A stretch of DNA of 64,000 nucleotides from Sulfurospirillaceae bacterium (GTDB taxonomy: Bacteria > Campylobacterota > Campylobacteria > Campylobacterales > Sulfurospirillaceae), in NCBI GenBank assembly GCA_028692875.1, contig JAQUWL010000007.1:1-64000 (forward strand), given 5' to 3'. The notes beneath the pieces are model-generated. The model was not told where the DNA came from and made no database searches. It saw nothing but the letters and a program-made list of their open reading frames with translations. The translations under genes and the position numbers were made by a program. Position 1 is the first letter of the stretch, and each line of letters opens with the position of its first letter. This document shows positions 1-9,279 of this stretch, piece by piece.

Positions 1-714
1 TGATTCAAGCGTTCGAGGATTGTCTCCTGCTTGAATCGCCATAATACCCTCTAGTATGAGAGTTTTCATCAAAAGCTCTTCCTCGTCTCGTATCGTTAAA
101 ATATTGGCAACTGGTGCCCCTAAAATATTGCCTATCATAGCTCCATACAATGTTGTTAGCAATGCTACCGCCATCGCAGGACCAATAGCAGAAGGGTCAG
201 CCATATTTAAAAGCATCGCAACAAGTCCAATGAGGGTACCTATCATTCCCATCGCACCAGAAAAACCGCCAACTTGGTCAAATATCTTAATGCTACTTTT
301 GTGACGCTCGCTTGTTTGTTCCATGTCTGTCTCAAGAAGTGTTCTTATCGAATCTGGCTCATTGCCATCAACTGCCATTGAAAGACCCTTTTTTAAAAAA
401 GGATTAACCTCGTTGTTGGCATCTGTTTCCAATGACAATATGCCATCTCGTCTAGCCTTTGTAGAATAATCTACCAATTTTTTAACCAGCTCTGCCAAAT
501 TCTCTTGTGGGGGTTTAATGGCGATCATAAAATACTTTGAGATATTTTTCATCTGCTCCAATTTAAAGCCGATAAACAAAACGCCTGTTGTTCCACCAAA
601 GACGATCATTATAGACGGAATATCGATGTATGGACCAATACCCGCACTAATCGCCATTGCACCAAAAAGCAAAGTAAGCGTAAATACCAAGCCTACAACC
701 GTTGCCATATCCAT
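1..714 (-). CDS. motA: Flagellar motor stator protein MotA (3' end cut by window edge)
   Basis: The minus-strand frame runs open from ATG at 714 to the left edge (238 codons), so roughly the last 20 residues of a usual ~255-residue MotA are missing. It begins MDMATVVGLVFTLTLLFG, a first membrane helix, followed by a second helix near residues 30-50, a long cytoplasmic loop with the charged stretch SIRTLLETDMEQ, and a helix pair with GGFSGAMGMIGTLIGLVAML and DPSAIGPAMAVALLTTLYGA. The prolines and the Arg/Glu loop are the family's torque-generating region. MotA forms the ion-conducting stator with MotB, which is normally the next gene downstream and would lie beyond the window. It is divergent from glmU. 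A PomA-type sodium stator cannot be excluded from this sequence alone. Confidence 0.9.
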   Translation of the reverse strand, partial: MDMATVVGLVFTLTLLFGAMAISAGIGPYIDIPSIMIVFGGTTGVLFIGFKLEQMKNISKYFMIAIKPPQENLAELVKKLVDYSTKARRDGILSLETDANNEVNPFLKKGLSMAVDGNEPDSIRTLLETDMEQTSERHKSSIKIFDQVGGFSGAMGMIGTLIGLVAMLLNMADPSAIGPAMAVALLTTLYGAMIGNILGAPVANILTIRDEEELLMKTLILEGIMAIQAGDNPRTLES

Positions 715-869
715 TTTGTTGCCTTTAGCACTTTTTTATACCTAATTTTGCCATTGTATGATTTTTTCTGTTAAAAATTGGTTAATCACTCAAACTCCAT
801 TTTATGACTCTTAAAACAAATTTTTGTTAGTATATTGGCTTTATTAAAAAACGGATAAAAGAGATATTA
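715..869. promoter_or_regulatory. Divergent motA/glmU intergenic region
   Basis: This 155-bp T-rich gap separates motA (leftward) from glmU (rightward) and must hold both start regions. For glmU a -10-like TATATT lies at 831-836, about 33 bases before the start codon, without a clear -35 box, as is common in Campylobacterota. No clear sigma-28 or sigma-54 motif was seen for motA. The assignment rests on position and one short motif. Confidence 0.35.
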
Positions 870-2156
870 ATGAAAGTTTCAGTCGCAATTATGGCCGCAG
901 GTCTTGGAACACGTATGAAATCAAATCTTCCCAAAGTAATGCACTGTATCAGTGGTTTTGAGATGCTTTATCACATCATTAAAGAGGCAAAAAAAGTTAG
1001 CGATGATATACATATCATACTCTACCATCAAGCAGATTTGATAAAAGATAAAATGAACAAATACTTTAACGATGTTCATTTTATCATTCAAGACCATGCG
1101 AATTTCCCTGGAACTGGTGGTGCCATCATGGGAGTCAATCCAAAATATGAGAAACTTTTAGTCCTAAATGGCGATATGCCACTTCTTCAAGCAAAAGATA
1201 TGCAAAATTTTACACATTTTAACGCTGAAGTAGTGATGAGCGCTTTTACATGTAAAGAGCCTTTTGGTTATGGTCGAGTCATGATGGATAGCGACAACAA
1301 CGTCACAAAGATAGTCGAAGAAAAAGATGCAACGCCTCAAGAGAAAAAAGTAACCTCGGTAAATGCTGGTGTCTATCTTTTTAACACCCCATTTTTACAA
1401 GAAAACCTCCCAAAACTGACCAATGAGAATGCGCAAAAAGAGTATTACATTACGGATTTGATAGGATTGTCACACAATGTCAAAGCGCTAATCGTTGACG
1501 AAGAGACATTTATGGGCGTAAACTCCAAATACCATCTTAGTATCGCCGAAAATTTGATGCAAGAGCGTATCAAAAAAGAGTTTATGGAAAAAGGTGTTTT
1601 AATGCGATTGCCTCAAAGCATCTACATAGAAGCGGATGTTGAGATAGAGGGCGAGTGCATCCTTGAAAACGGTGTTTCGCTATTAAAAGGCACAAAACTT
1701 TTGAATTCGCACGTCAAGAGTAACTGCGTTATCGAAAAAAGCACGATTTCAAACTCTTCTATCGGTCCGATGGCACGCATAAGACCTGATAGTGTGATTG
1801 AAAATTCGCATATCGGAAACTTTGTCGAAGTCAAAAAATCTACGCTCAACGGCGTAAAAGCAGGACATCTTAGCTATCTTGGCGATGCAAGTATTGATGA
1901 GGGAACAAACATCGGTTGCGGGACGATTACATGCAACTACGATGGTAAAGGAAAATACAAAACTATCATCGGTAAAAATGTATTTATTGGAAGCGACACC
2001 CAACTTATAGCGCCCGTCAATATAGAAGATAATGTCATCATAGCCTCCGGCACAACTGTTACAAAAAACATCAAAAAAGGCTCATTAGCCATCAATAGAG
2101 CGCCACTCAAAATAGTTGAAAACTTTTTTTACAAATTTTTTGGAGATAAAAAATAA
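870..2156 (+). CDS. glmU: Bifunctional GlmU: GlcNAc-1-P uridyltransferase / GlcN-1-P acetyltransferase
   Basis: GlmU makes UDP-N-acetylglucosamine for peptidoglycan and lipid A in the cytosol. The N-terminal nucleotidyltransferase signature is at residues 8-22 (MAAGLGTRMKSNLPK), and the metal-binding VLNGDMPLL is near residue 100. The C-terminal half shows left-handed beta-helix hexapeptide repeats, with the acetyltransferase His in KAGHLSYLGD and the following NIGCGTITCNYDG. At 428 residues it is slightly shorter than the E. coli enzyme (456) because the C-terminal tail is short. GAG lies before the ATG as a weak ribosome site. Its stop overlaps the coaBC start by one base (TAATG), so the two are translationally coupled. 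Confidence 0.97.
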   Translation: MKVSVAIMAAGLGTRMKSNLPKVMHCISGFEMLYHIIKEAKKVSDDIHIILYHQADLIKDKMNKYFNDVHFIIQDHANFPGTGGAIMGVNPKYEKLLVLNGDMPLLQAKDMQNFTHFNAEVVMSAFTCKEPFGYGRVMMDSDNNVTKIVEEKDATPQEKKVTSVNAGVYLFNTPFLQENLPKLTNENAQKEYYITDLIGLSHNVKALIVDEETFMGVNSKYHLSIAENLMQERIKKEFMEKGVLMRLPQSIYIEADVEIEGECILENGVSLLKGTKLLNSHVKSNCVIEKSTISNSSIGPMARIRPDSVIENSHIGNFVEVKKSTLNGVKAGHLSYLGDASIDEGTNIGCGTITCNYDGKGKYKTIIGKNVFIGSDTQLIAPVNIEDNVIIASGTTVTKNIKKGSLAINRAPLKIVENFFYKFFGDKK

Positions 2157-3364
2157 TGCAAACACTTCTTAAAGAAAAACGCATTTTAGTTGGTGTCACA
2201 GGCAGTATCGCTATCTATAAAACCCTTGAGTTGGTGCGTATGTTCGTTAAGGCTGGAGCGATTGTTCGAGTGATTATGAGTGAGGAGGCTAAGCGTTTTA
2301 TAACGCCACTTACTTTTGAAGCCATCAGTCAAAATAGAGTCCTACATGTAGAGACTGAAAGCTGGGCGGATGACAATAACCATATTCACATCGGAAAGTG
2401 GGCGGATATTTTTGTTATTGCACCGATTTCTGCAAATACGATTAACAAACTATCTTGTGGAATAGCCGACAACCTTTTAACCCAAATCGCTCTAGCGTAC
2501 CCAAAAAAGATACTCATCGCCCCATCGGCAAATACATATATGATACTAAATCCTATAACTCTTGAGTCAATGGAAAAACTTAAAGGCTTGGGTTTTTATG
2601 TTTGCGAAACGCAAAAAAAGCTATTGGCGTGCAATGATGAGGGCGTGGGAGCTATGGCAGAGCCTAGAGAGATATTTTTCAAAACTGCCTCTCTTTTACT
2701 TGAAGATACATTTTGGACTAAGCGAAATGTTGTTATCACAGGCGGTGGAAGCAGAGAAAAGATAGACGATGTGCGTTGTTTGACAAATTTTTCAAGTGGC
2801 AAAATGGCAAACTACATCGCTCAAGCACTCTACCTAAAAGGTGCAAATGTCACACTTATAACAAGTGCAACCACTAACGAGCTACCGCAAGAGATAAACA
2901 TCCTACATGTAGAGACGACTCAAAACTATCTAAATGCCATAGAAACAACACTTCAAGATGCGTCATATGAAAAAACTCCTTACCTTTTTATGGCTGGAGC
3001 GATTAGCGATTTTGTAGTGGCAAATCCACAAAAAGGCAAGATAAAAAAAGAGTCTTGTGGCGACACCATGACGCTAGAGCTTTGTAAAAATATTGATATT
3101 TTAAAAACGCTAGACAAAAAAAATATTAAAACAATCGGTTTTAAAGCCGAGATGGACGCCTCAAGTGCTTTGGAGTCTGCAAAAAAAATGCTTATTGAAA
3201 AAAATCTTGATGCAGTTTGTCTTAATATTATTGGCGAAGAAAATCACTTTGGTAAAGAGCACAATGCCATAACATTTATAACTAAAAATTCAACAACAAC
3301 TATCCCGATGGCACATAAGTTTTCAATATCTCTTGTGCTTAGTGAGCTTACCAAAACATTATGA
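2156..3364 (+). CDS. coaBC: CoaBC, phosphopantothenoylcysteine decarboxylase / phosphopantothenate-cysteine ligase
   Basis: This fused enzyme carries out two consecutive steps of coenzyme A synthesis. The N-terminal flavoprotein decarboxylase half starts with ILVGVTGSIAIYK and contains the HIHIGKWADIFVIAPISANT block with the active His. The Cys-containing segment LLACNDEGVGAMAEP follows near residue 155. The C-terminal ligase half starts near residue 190 with the signature VITGGGSREKIDDVRCLTNFSSGKMA. The length of 402 residues is normal. It overlaps glmU upstream by one base and the unknown gene downstream by four bases, so it sits in the middle of a tight operon. Confidence 0.96.
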   Translation: MQTLLKEKRILVGVTGSIAIYKTLELVRMFVKAGAIVRVIMSEEAKRFITPLTFEAISQNRVLHVETESWADDNNHIHIGKWADIFVIAPISANTINKLSCGIADNLLTQIALAYPKKILIAPSANTYMILNPITLESMEKLKGLGFYVCETQKKLLACNDEGVGAMAEPREIFFKTASLLLEDTFWTKRNVVITGGGSREKIDDVRCLTNFSSGKMANYIAQALYLKGANVTLITSATTNELPQEINILHVETTQNYLNAIETTLQDASYEKTPYLFMAGAISDFVVANPQKGKIKKESCGDTMTLELCKNIDILKTLDKKNIKTIGFKAEMDASSALESAKKMLIEKNLDAVCLNIIGEENHFGKEHNAITFITKNSTTTIPMAHKFSISLVLSELTKTL

Positions 3365-4098
3365 TTTGGGCACTTGGAAAACTAAATAAAGTCATAAACA
3401 GCGGGTCATCTTCTGGTAACCTACAGCAGTTTAACGCAAATCTACCGATAGGCATTAGCGTCCTGAAACAGATAGACCCATTGCGATACAAACTTCTTTT
3501 TGGCAAAAGAGAGATTACCACCAAAAGCCAAAAAAGGCTAGAGGTTGGCGGACACTACTGGGGGGAGTTTGGCGAAGGCAAAGAGGGAGTTTTGCTTATC
3601 TCAAATCTTGAAAAAAAACCAGATATTTTTGATGATGATGCCCATTTTTTGGATTTAGAGTTTGAGCTTTTTGAGGATATTTTCAAAACGAAAGAGCAAC
3701 CGATACAACTGTTCAAAAGTTTTATTTTGAGTAAAATGGCAGAGAGCACAACCAATCAAAACGCCTTTATGGTGTGTGAAAATATACTATTGTCACTTAA
3801 TAAATCCATCATATCTCTTCCACTGCTTCAAGATGGAAGAAAAACGCTGTTTCAGTTTCACATAGATTCTCAAAGTGTAGTATTTTATATGGCTTTTGAA
3901 AATCTAGGTCCCATTGAAGGTATAATCTCTTTTGAGAATGATATTTTCAAAACAACTCTTGCAGTAAAATTTGAAAAAACGCTATTTTGGATGAAAAAAG
4001 AGCTAAAAAATCTCAACATTGATGCTAGCTTATCGCTTAAAAGTAAAATTTGCCCACTTTATGAGATAAAAAAAGCACTTTTGGACGTTAAAGGTTAA
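3361..4098 (+). CDS. Unknown protein, weak FliK C-terminal resemblance
   Basis: I do not recognise this 245-residue protein with certainty. It has no signal peptide or membrane helix. The C-terminal part (about residues 165-230) contains VVFYMAFENLGPIEGIISF followed by a beta-strand/helix pattern and a conserved-looking Leu-rich helix. This resembles the flagellar hook-length control (FliK) C-terminal domain, in which an LGxIE/V motif precedes an amphipathic helix. That is an inference from pattern only. It overlaps coaBC by four bases and is followed nine bases later by uppS, so it is cotranscribed with cofactor and envelope genes rather than flagellar ones. Confidence 0.7.
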   Translation: MIWALGKLNKVINSGSSSGNLQQFNANLPIGISVLKQIDPLRYKLLFGKREITTKSQKRLEVGGHYWGEFGEGKEGVLLISNLEKKPDIFDDDAHFLDLEFELFEDIFKTKEQPIQLFKSFILSKMAESTTNQNAFMVCENILLSLNKSIISLPLLQDGRKTLFQFHIDSQSVVFYMAFENLGPIEGIISFENDIFKTTLAVKFEKTLFWMKKELKNLNIDASLSLKSKICPLYEIKKALLDVKG

Positions 4099-4107
4099 AC
4101 GATTATT

Positions 4108-4785
4108 ATGAATGACTTAAATCACCTCGCTATCATCATGGACGGTAACGGCAGATGGGCACAACGTCAAGGCAAAGAACGCTCTTTTGGGCACGAAAAG
4201 GGGGCTAAAAATGTTGTGGAAATCACAAAATACGCCGCAAAAATTGGCATAAAATTTTTAACACTTTACGCTTTTAGTACGGAAAATTGGAAACGACCTA
4301 AAAACGAGGTTGATTTTTTAATGAAGCTTTTAGCAAGATTTCTCAAGAGTGAACGCAAAACGCTAAAGCAGGAAAATATCAAATTTGACACCATCGGCGA
4401 TATGTCAAAATTTTCCCAAAGCCTAAAAGATGAGATTGAAAAGACAAAAAAAGAGACAGCCCACTGTACGGGTATGACGCAAATTATCGCTATAAATTAT
4501 GGCTCAAAAGATGAGATTGCAAGAGCAGTAAACAAGGCTATCACATTAGGTAAGGCAGTTACGGAAGAATATTTTTCGGCACTTTTGGACACGGCTGATT
4601 TTCCTGATGTGGATTTGCTGATACGAACAGGTGGTGACAAAAGACTTTCAAATTTTCTTTTATGGCAAAGTGCTTATGCGGAGCTATATTTTACAAATAC
4701 ACTTTGGCCAGAGTTTTCTCCTGGAGAGCTTGAGGCGATTATATTAGGCTATAGCAATACGGCACGGAGGTTTGGTTCATTATGA
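4108..4785 (+). CDS. uppS: Undecaprenyl diphosphate synthase
   Basis: UppS condenses isopentenyl diphosphate onto farnesyl diphosphate to make the C55 carrier for peptidoglycan and surface polysaccharides. The catalytic signature HLAIIMDGNGRWAQRQGKER is at the N-terminus with the essential Asp in MDGNGRWA. The later motifs LTLYAFSTENWKRP, the RTGGDKRLSNFLLWQSAYAE block and FTNTLWPEF are all intact. At 225 residues it is a normal cis-prenyltransferase. The stop overlaps the start of the next gene (ATGA), which shows translational coupling in the glmU operon. Confidence 0.97.
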   Translation: MNDLNHLAIIMDGNGRWAQRQGKERSFGHEKGAKNVVEITKYAAKIGIKFLTLYAFSTENWKRPKNEVDFLMKLLARFLKSERKTLKQENIKFDTIGDMSKFSQSLKDEIEKTKKETAHCTGMTQIIAINYGSKDEIARAVNKAITLGKAVTEEYFSALLDTADFPDVDLLIRTGGDKRLSNFLLWQSAYAELYFTNTLWPEFSPGELEAIILGYSNTARRFGSL

Positions 4786-5513
4786 TGGAATTAATTTTAT
4801 TTGCGACTATAGGGCTCTGTTTTGGCTCATTTTTAAACGTAGTTATCGTGCGACTCCCAAAAGGTCAAAGCGTCTCTTTGCCAGCCTCGCATTGTCCTAC
4901 ATGTAAAGAGTCTCTAAAGTGGTATCACAACATTCCGCTCTTTTCGTGGTTATTTCTTAGGGGCAAATGTGCATTTTGCAAAGAGCCTATTTCATCGATG
5001 TACCCATTGGTAGAAGTCGCTACATGTAGCGTCTTTGTGCTCTCTTATTTAAAAAGTGATTCTATTTTTCAAGGAGCTGTTTTATCACTTTTGTTTGCGT
5101 TGTTATTTGCGTTAAGCATGATTGATTTTAAGTACAAAGCCGTTCCAGACGCTCTTAGTTTTCCAGCTCTTGGTCTGTCTATTTTGACTGGAGATATTAT
5201 TTTAAGTGTCCAAAATGCACTGATTTTTGCTGGTGGTTTTGCCTTGCTAAGAATGATAGTCTCATCAATCACAAAAAAAGAGGCAATGGGCGAAGCAGAT
5301 ATCATTATCGCTGGCGTTATAGGTGCGGTATGTGGCATAAAACTTGGTCTATTTGCCATATATCTAGGAGCACTTATAACGATACCAGCATTTTTAATAG
5401 TACGCAAAAAAGGGTTTGAGCTACCTTTTATTCCTTTTTTAAGCCTCGGGCTTTTTTTAACATGGGCATATGAAACAGAAATTTTAAAGTGGGTGGAAAA
5501 TATTTATGGATAA
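4782..5513 (+). CDS. Prepilin peptidase (A24 family)
   Basis: This integral membrane aspartic protease cleaves and often N-methylates type IV prepilin-like leaders. Two cysteine pairs (CPTCKES near residue 38 and CAFCKEP near residue 62) form the zinc-like motif of the N-terminal methyltransferase region. The first catalytic Asp lies in SMIDFKYKAVPD and the second in GEADIII, the counterpart of the GxGD motif. About seven hydrophobic helices are visible. The 243-residue length is typical. No pilin or type II secretion genes lie in this window, so its substrates are elsewhere. It overlaps uppS and the following permease gene. Confidence 0.9.
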   Translation: MMELILFATIGLCFGSFLNVVIVRLPKGQSVSLPASHCPTCKESLKWYHNIPLFSWLFLRGKCAFCKEPISSMYPLVEVATCSVFVLSYLKSDSIFQGAVLSLLFALLFALSMIDFKYKAVPDALSFPALGLSILTGDIILSVQNALIFAGGFALLRMIVSSITKKEAMGEADIIIAGVIGAVCGIKLGLFAIYLGALITIPAFLIVRKKGFELPFIPFLSLGLFLTWAYETEILKWVENIYG

Positions 5514-6534
5514 GACTGGAAAATACCTTGTTAAGCATTTTAGCGAACTCTTTGGTTCACTATTTTTTATACTATTTTTTATAACATCTATTGTTTTTTT
5601 CATAAAGATAACCGCCCTTACATCAGTTATTAAGATGAATTTTATAGAGCTTGGAACACTCTATCTCTATCTACTTCCCAAAACCGTTGTATACACACTT
5701 CCTTTTACATTTTTTATCGCCCTAAGTATCACTCTATATAACCTCTCGAAGGAGAACGAAACTGTTGTTTTGTTTACGCTAGGATACAATCCAAAAAAAA
5801 TAGCAAAACTATTTTTGGCTCTTTCATCTTTTCTTTCATTTTTGCTTATTGTCGATGTTTTGGTTCTAATCCCCATCTCAAAACAGTTAAATACAAATTT
5901 TATTGAATATAAAAAATCAGAGGCAAAATTTAACATTAAGGCGAGTGAATTTGGTCAAAAACTTTCAAACTGGCTTGTATATATAGATAGCTCACATGAC
6001 GATAAAGATTTCAAAGGTATCGCCTTATATCAAGAAAAAAATGAAAAAGAAAATGAAAAATTTATTTTAGCAAATACCGCCAATATCGAAAAAGAGGTTG
6101 GTTACCTAAAATTAAAAATGACTAACGGCAAGGCGTTTGAGTTTGACAAAAATGGCGAGGTTAAGCAGATTGATTTTAGGCAGATGGATATAAATACCAA
6201 ATCAAAAGCCTCGCTTGAGCCGATGCAGAGTCTTAAAGAGTATTGGAGCGATGTTTTCACAAACGAATCCAAAGCTTATGACTTTTCTTTTTTTATGCTT
6301 ATATCGCTCTTTCCAGTTTGCACAACACTTATCGCTATAAGTATCGGTATTGTAACGTACAGGTATGAAAAAAATGGTGTTTACTTTTTTATTTTTTGCA
6401 CCGTATCGGCTTATTTTGCATTGGCTGTTTTGCTCTCAAAACTCCATCCTCAAAGCTCTTTTGTCATTTTGTCTATAGTAAGTTTTTTTATTTCGCATCA
6501 AATCTATAAAAAACGCATTGAGTCAAGATACTAG
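5506..6534 (+). CDS. YjgP/YjgQ (LptF/LptG) family permease
   Basis: This is a membrane subunit of the LptB2FG lipopolysaccharide extractor type. Helices lie near residues 15-40, 55-80 and 100-125, then comes a soluble periplasmic domain (about 130-250), then three C-terminal helices near 265-340, which is the family layout. The 342-residue length fits. The sequence motif PKTVVYTLPFTFFIALSITLYNLSKENE matches the family's coupling-helix region. I cannot decide between LptF and LptG. It overlaps the peptidase gene by eight bases and is followed three bases later by truA. Confidence 0.85.
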   Translation: MDKTGKYLVKHFSELFGSLFFILFFITSIVFFIKITALTSVIKMNFIELGTLYLYLLPKTVVYTLPFTFFIALSITLYNLSKENETVVLFTLGYNPKKIAKLFLALSSFLSFLLIVDVLVLIPISKQLNTNFIEYKKSEAKFNIKASEFGQKLSNWLVYIDSSHDDKDFKGIALYQEKNEKENEKFILANTANIEKEVGYLKLKMTNGKAFEFDKNGEVKQIDFRQMDINTKSKASLEPMQSLKEYWSDVFTNESKAYDFSFFMLISLFPVCTTLIAISIGIVTYRYEKNGVYFFIFCTVSAYFALAVLLSKLHPQSSFVILSIVSFFISHQIYKKRIESRY

Positions 6535-6537
6535 AGC

Positions 6538-7269
6538 ATGAGAGTTCAAGCTATTTTGGCATACGATGGCAGTGAATTTGAGGGTTTTCAAGTTCAAAAA
6601 AAAGATGCTAGGGTCAAAACCGTAGCTGGAACCATCAATGATGCCCTAAAACGCCTCAGCATAAATAGTAAAGTTGTAGGAAGTGGAAGAACCGACAAAG
6701 GCGTACATGCAACAGGACAGATAGTACACTTTGACATACCTTCATACTGGAGCGATATTGAAAAATTACGCAAAAAACTCAACCTTATACTAAAACCATC
6801 GATACTCATATACTCCATAAAACTGGTGGACGAGACTTTTCACGCACGCTTTAGCGCAAAAAAGAGGATTTATCGCTACTTTGTTTACGAGGGTGCATTT
6901 TCACCTTTTTTAGCAAAATATTGTGCCCATTTTGACAAAATTGATGTCAAAGTCGTAAATGAATCTGCCAAACTTTTTATTGGCGAACATGATTTTGGAT
7001 TTTTTAAAAAAAGCGGAAGTGAAAACAAAAGCGACATTCGCACTATATTTCGTTCTGGTGCTTATAGGCGTAAAGATTTTGTAGTTATATATTTTTACGG
7101 AAATGCCTTTTTGCGTAGCCAAATCCGTATGATGTGTGATTTTTTATTTAAAATATCCGAAGGCAAACTTGACAAAGAAGCTCTACTGGAGCAACTTCAA
7201 AAAAAACATAGACACACGACAACATTTGCACCCGCATCTGGGCTATACCTTAGTAAAGTTCACTATTAG
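6538..7269 (+). CDS. truA: tRNA pseudouridine(38-40) synthase TruA
   Basis: TruA converts uridines 38-40 of the tRNA anticodon arm to pseudouridine. The catalytic Asp is in the block GSGRTDKGVHATGQIVHFD (about residues 48-66). The RIYRYFVYEG and FLRSQIRMMCDFL motifs follow in order. The length is 243 residues, typical for TruA. The ATG follows the stop of the permease gene by three bases. Its last 20 bases overlap the 3' end of the opposing AmrB gene, so the two transcription units converge with no intergenic terminator space. Confidence 0.96.
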   Translation: MRVQAILAYDGSEFEGFQVQKKDARVKTVAGTINDALKRLSINSKVVGSGRTDKGVHATGQIVHFDIPSYWSDIEKLRKKLNLILKPSILIYSIKLVDETFHARFSAKKRIYRYFVYEGAFSPFLAKYCAHFDKIDVKVVNESAKLFIGEHDFGFFKKSGSENKSDIRTIFRSGAYRRKDFVVIYFYGNAFLRSQIRMMCDFLFKISEGKLDKEALLEQLQKKHRHTTTFAPASGLYLSKVHY

Positions 7270-8050
7270 TAAAAATTGCTCCTAAATAACCCACTACACG
7301 ACTAAAATCAGACGTAATATCGCCACTTGTTCTATAGTCAACAACATGTGAAGACAAACCATGTTTTTTCGCAACTTTAACAACGGCACAAAGCCCTTTC
7401 ATCCCACAAGCCTCGCCTTTTTCCACCATATCTACGCTCATCTGCTCTACGCCTTTTATGCATTGTGCATCGAGCACATTTGCCTCTTTTTGTGTATAAA
7501 AATGGCTCAAGTCGGTACTGATTACCAATAGTTTTTGGCTATCTTGGAAAACATCATCCAAAACATCTTCAAGAAACTGCACAGACACATCTCCATAGAC
7601 TATCTCAACTACTTTAGCTTGTGGAAAAAAGTGTTTAATAAATGGAAATTGAACTTCGGTTGAGTGTTCTTGATGTGCTTGAGGATAAGATAAAAGAGCT
7701 CTTGTTTTTTGCAAATGCTCAACATAGGCTTTATCGCAAGATATCTCGCCAAATGGTGTCTCATAGGAGTCAAACGCAACGCAACTTGCACCCTTTAAAT
7801 AAACCCGATGACTTGGGCCAACCACAACAACTGTTTTTGGAGAAAAATTTACATTTAGATATGTAAGATAAGCCGTAAATCCACTGTACATGTAGCCTGC
7901 ATGTGGAACGACAAGTGCACGTGAGCTCAAGCCATATAGCTTGTTTGCAAAATGCTCGTGAGCAATGTTGTTAAAATATTCAAACTCTTTAGCTAGCTCA
8001 CTTTGGCTATTGCTATAAAAATGTCCGCTAAAATAGGATTTTCTTAGCAT
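7250..8050 (-). CDS. amrB: AmmeMemoRadiSam system protein B (MEMO family)
   Basis: The protein belongs to the MEMO family, related in fold to extradiol dioxygenases. It starts with LRKSYFSGHFYSNS, and the motifs LVVPHAGYMYSG (near residue 48), VVVGPSHRVYLKG and VISTDLSHFY carry the conserved histidines of the metal-like pocket. At 266 residues it is full length. In many genomes MEMO is grouped with an AMMECR1-domain protein and a radical SAM protein; neither is adjacent here. Its start overlaps the end of the dihydroorotase-like gene by seven bases. The biochemical role of the family is not settled, so only the family assignment is firm. Confidence 0.88.
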   Translation of the reverse strand: MLRKSYFSGHFYSNSQSELAKEFEYFNNIAHEHFANKLYGLSSRALVVPHAGYMYSGFTAYLTYLNVNFSPKTVVVVGPSHRVYLKGASCVAFDSYETPFGEISCDKAYVEHLQKTRALLSYPQAHQEHSTEVQFPFIKHFFPQAKVVEIVYGDVSVQFLEDVLDDVFQDSQKLLVISTDLSHFYTQKEANVLDAQCIKGVEQMSVDMVEKGEACGMKGLCAVVKVAKKHGLSSHVVDYRTSGDITSDFSRVVGYLGAIFTNSELY

Positions 8051-9279
8051 TCAAACAGTATCTCTCCTCCAACTAAAACCTTTTTTACTTTTCCAAAAAT
8101 CTCATCTTTGTAGTATAAAGAGTTTTTATTTTCAATCACTCTAGATTCATTTGGGTCAAACAATACGATATCTGCATCAAATCCCTCTTTTACTTCGCCC
8201 TTGGTTGCTAAAGCCAATATCTTCGCTGGGTTGGTACTGCAAAGACGCATTAAATGAGGCATATCTATAATGTTTGATTTTACCAAATATGTATACGCTA
8301 CTCCCAAAAATTCTTCGATAGAACCTATGCCAAACTCTGCATCCTCAAAGGCAACATCTTTATAGAGAATAGAGCGTGGCGAGTGAGCGGACGTTAGAGT
8401 GTCTATATTGCCAGATACCAGCTCTTCCAAAAGTGCTTTTCTATTTTTTTCATCTCTAAGTGGCGGCATAATCTTAGCGTATGTGTTAAATCCATCGCAT
8501 TGCGTATCGTTTTTGCACAAATGATGAATAGATACTTCCGCAAAAAAATTCGATAAAGTCTTTTTATTTTCTTTTAAAATCTCAATAGACCTTTGCGTTG
8601 AAAGCGACTGAAAAACAATCTTTGCCTTATATGCCATCGCTATCTCGCTAACCTTTGCAACCTCAGAAGTCTCAGAGACACAAGAAATCCCTGGAAGTCC
8701 CAACTTGGAAGAGACCTCACCTTCATTCATTACGCCATTGTCGTCCAAATTTGGCTCATAGCAACTACAAAAAATAGGTCTATTTTTCATGACCCCATAC
8801 TGCATACCACGCTTAATAAGATTTGCATTTCGGTTTGATTTTGCCCATATAGCAACCGCACCATTATTTACCAAAGTGGCTATATTGTTCAATGTATCAT
8901 CTTTATCATCAGCCAAAGGAGCACTTATTTTTAAATCAACTCTAGAGTCATCAATCTTATATCTCAAAAGTTCCAACAATGTTGCATTGTCAAGCCTAGG
9001 AGTAAAATCTGGCATAATTACCGAAGTTGTAACTCCACCTCTAATGGCACTTTGAGCCAATTTATCAATATGCTCTTTATTTAATATACTATTTGCAAAT
9101 CTCACATTTAAATCAATTAGTCCAGGCAGAAGATAAAGCCCTTGGGCATCAATCGTCTTAACACTCTCTCTTGGTGCTATAACCTCTTCAATCAAAACTA
9201 TCTTGCCATCTTTTAGGAGAACATCTCTTTTCTTGACCCCGTCTTGTGTGAAAATGGTTGCATTTTTAATTAACATCAT
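8044..9279 (-). CDS. Dihydroorotase-like protein lacking the metal motif
   Basis: The 411-residue protein has the amidohydrolase layout of class I dihydroorotase: N-terminal beta-strands (FTQDGVKKRDVLLKDGKI), a central barrel and a C-terminal ATKGEVKEGFDADIVLFDP segment. The usual metal-binding DxHxH(L/F)R is replaced by LIDLNVRFANS, so both first-site histidines are absent. The catalytic TDHAPH region reads TSAHSPRS. The family includes non-catalytic PyrC'/PyrX paralogues that act as structural partners of aspartate transcarbamoylase, and this is the likely role; that is inference. A catalytic dihydroorotase would then be encoded elsewhere. It overlaps both neighbours in a minus-strand operon. 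Confidence 0.8.
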   Translation of the reverse strand: MMLIKNATIFTQDGVKKRDVLLKDGKIVLIEEVIAPRESVKTIDAQGLYLLPGLIDLNVRFANSILNKEHIDKLAQSAIRGGVTTSVIMPDFTPRLDNATLLELLRYKIDDSRVDLKISAPLADDKDDTLNNIATLVNNGAVAIWAKSNRNANLIKRGMQYGVMKNRPIFCSCYEPNLDDNGVMNEGEVSSKLGLPGISCVSETSEVAKVSEIAMAYKAKIVFQSLSTQRSIEILKENKKTLSNFFAEVSIHHLCKNDTQCDGFNTYAKIMPPLRDEKNRKALLEELVSGNIDTLTSAHSPRSILYKDVAFEDAEFGIGSIEEFLGVAYTYLVKSNIIDMPHLMRLCSTNPAKILALATKGEVKEGFDADIVLFDPNESRVIENKNSLYYKDEIFGKVKKVLVGGEILFEC

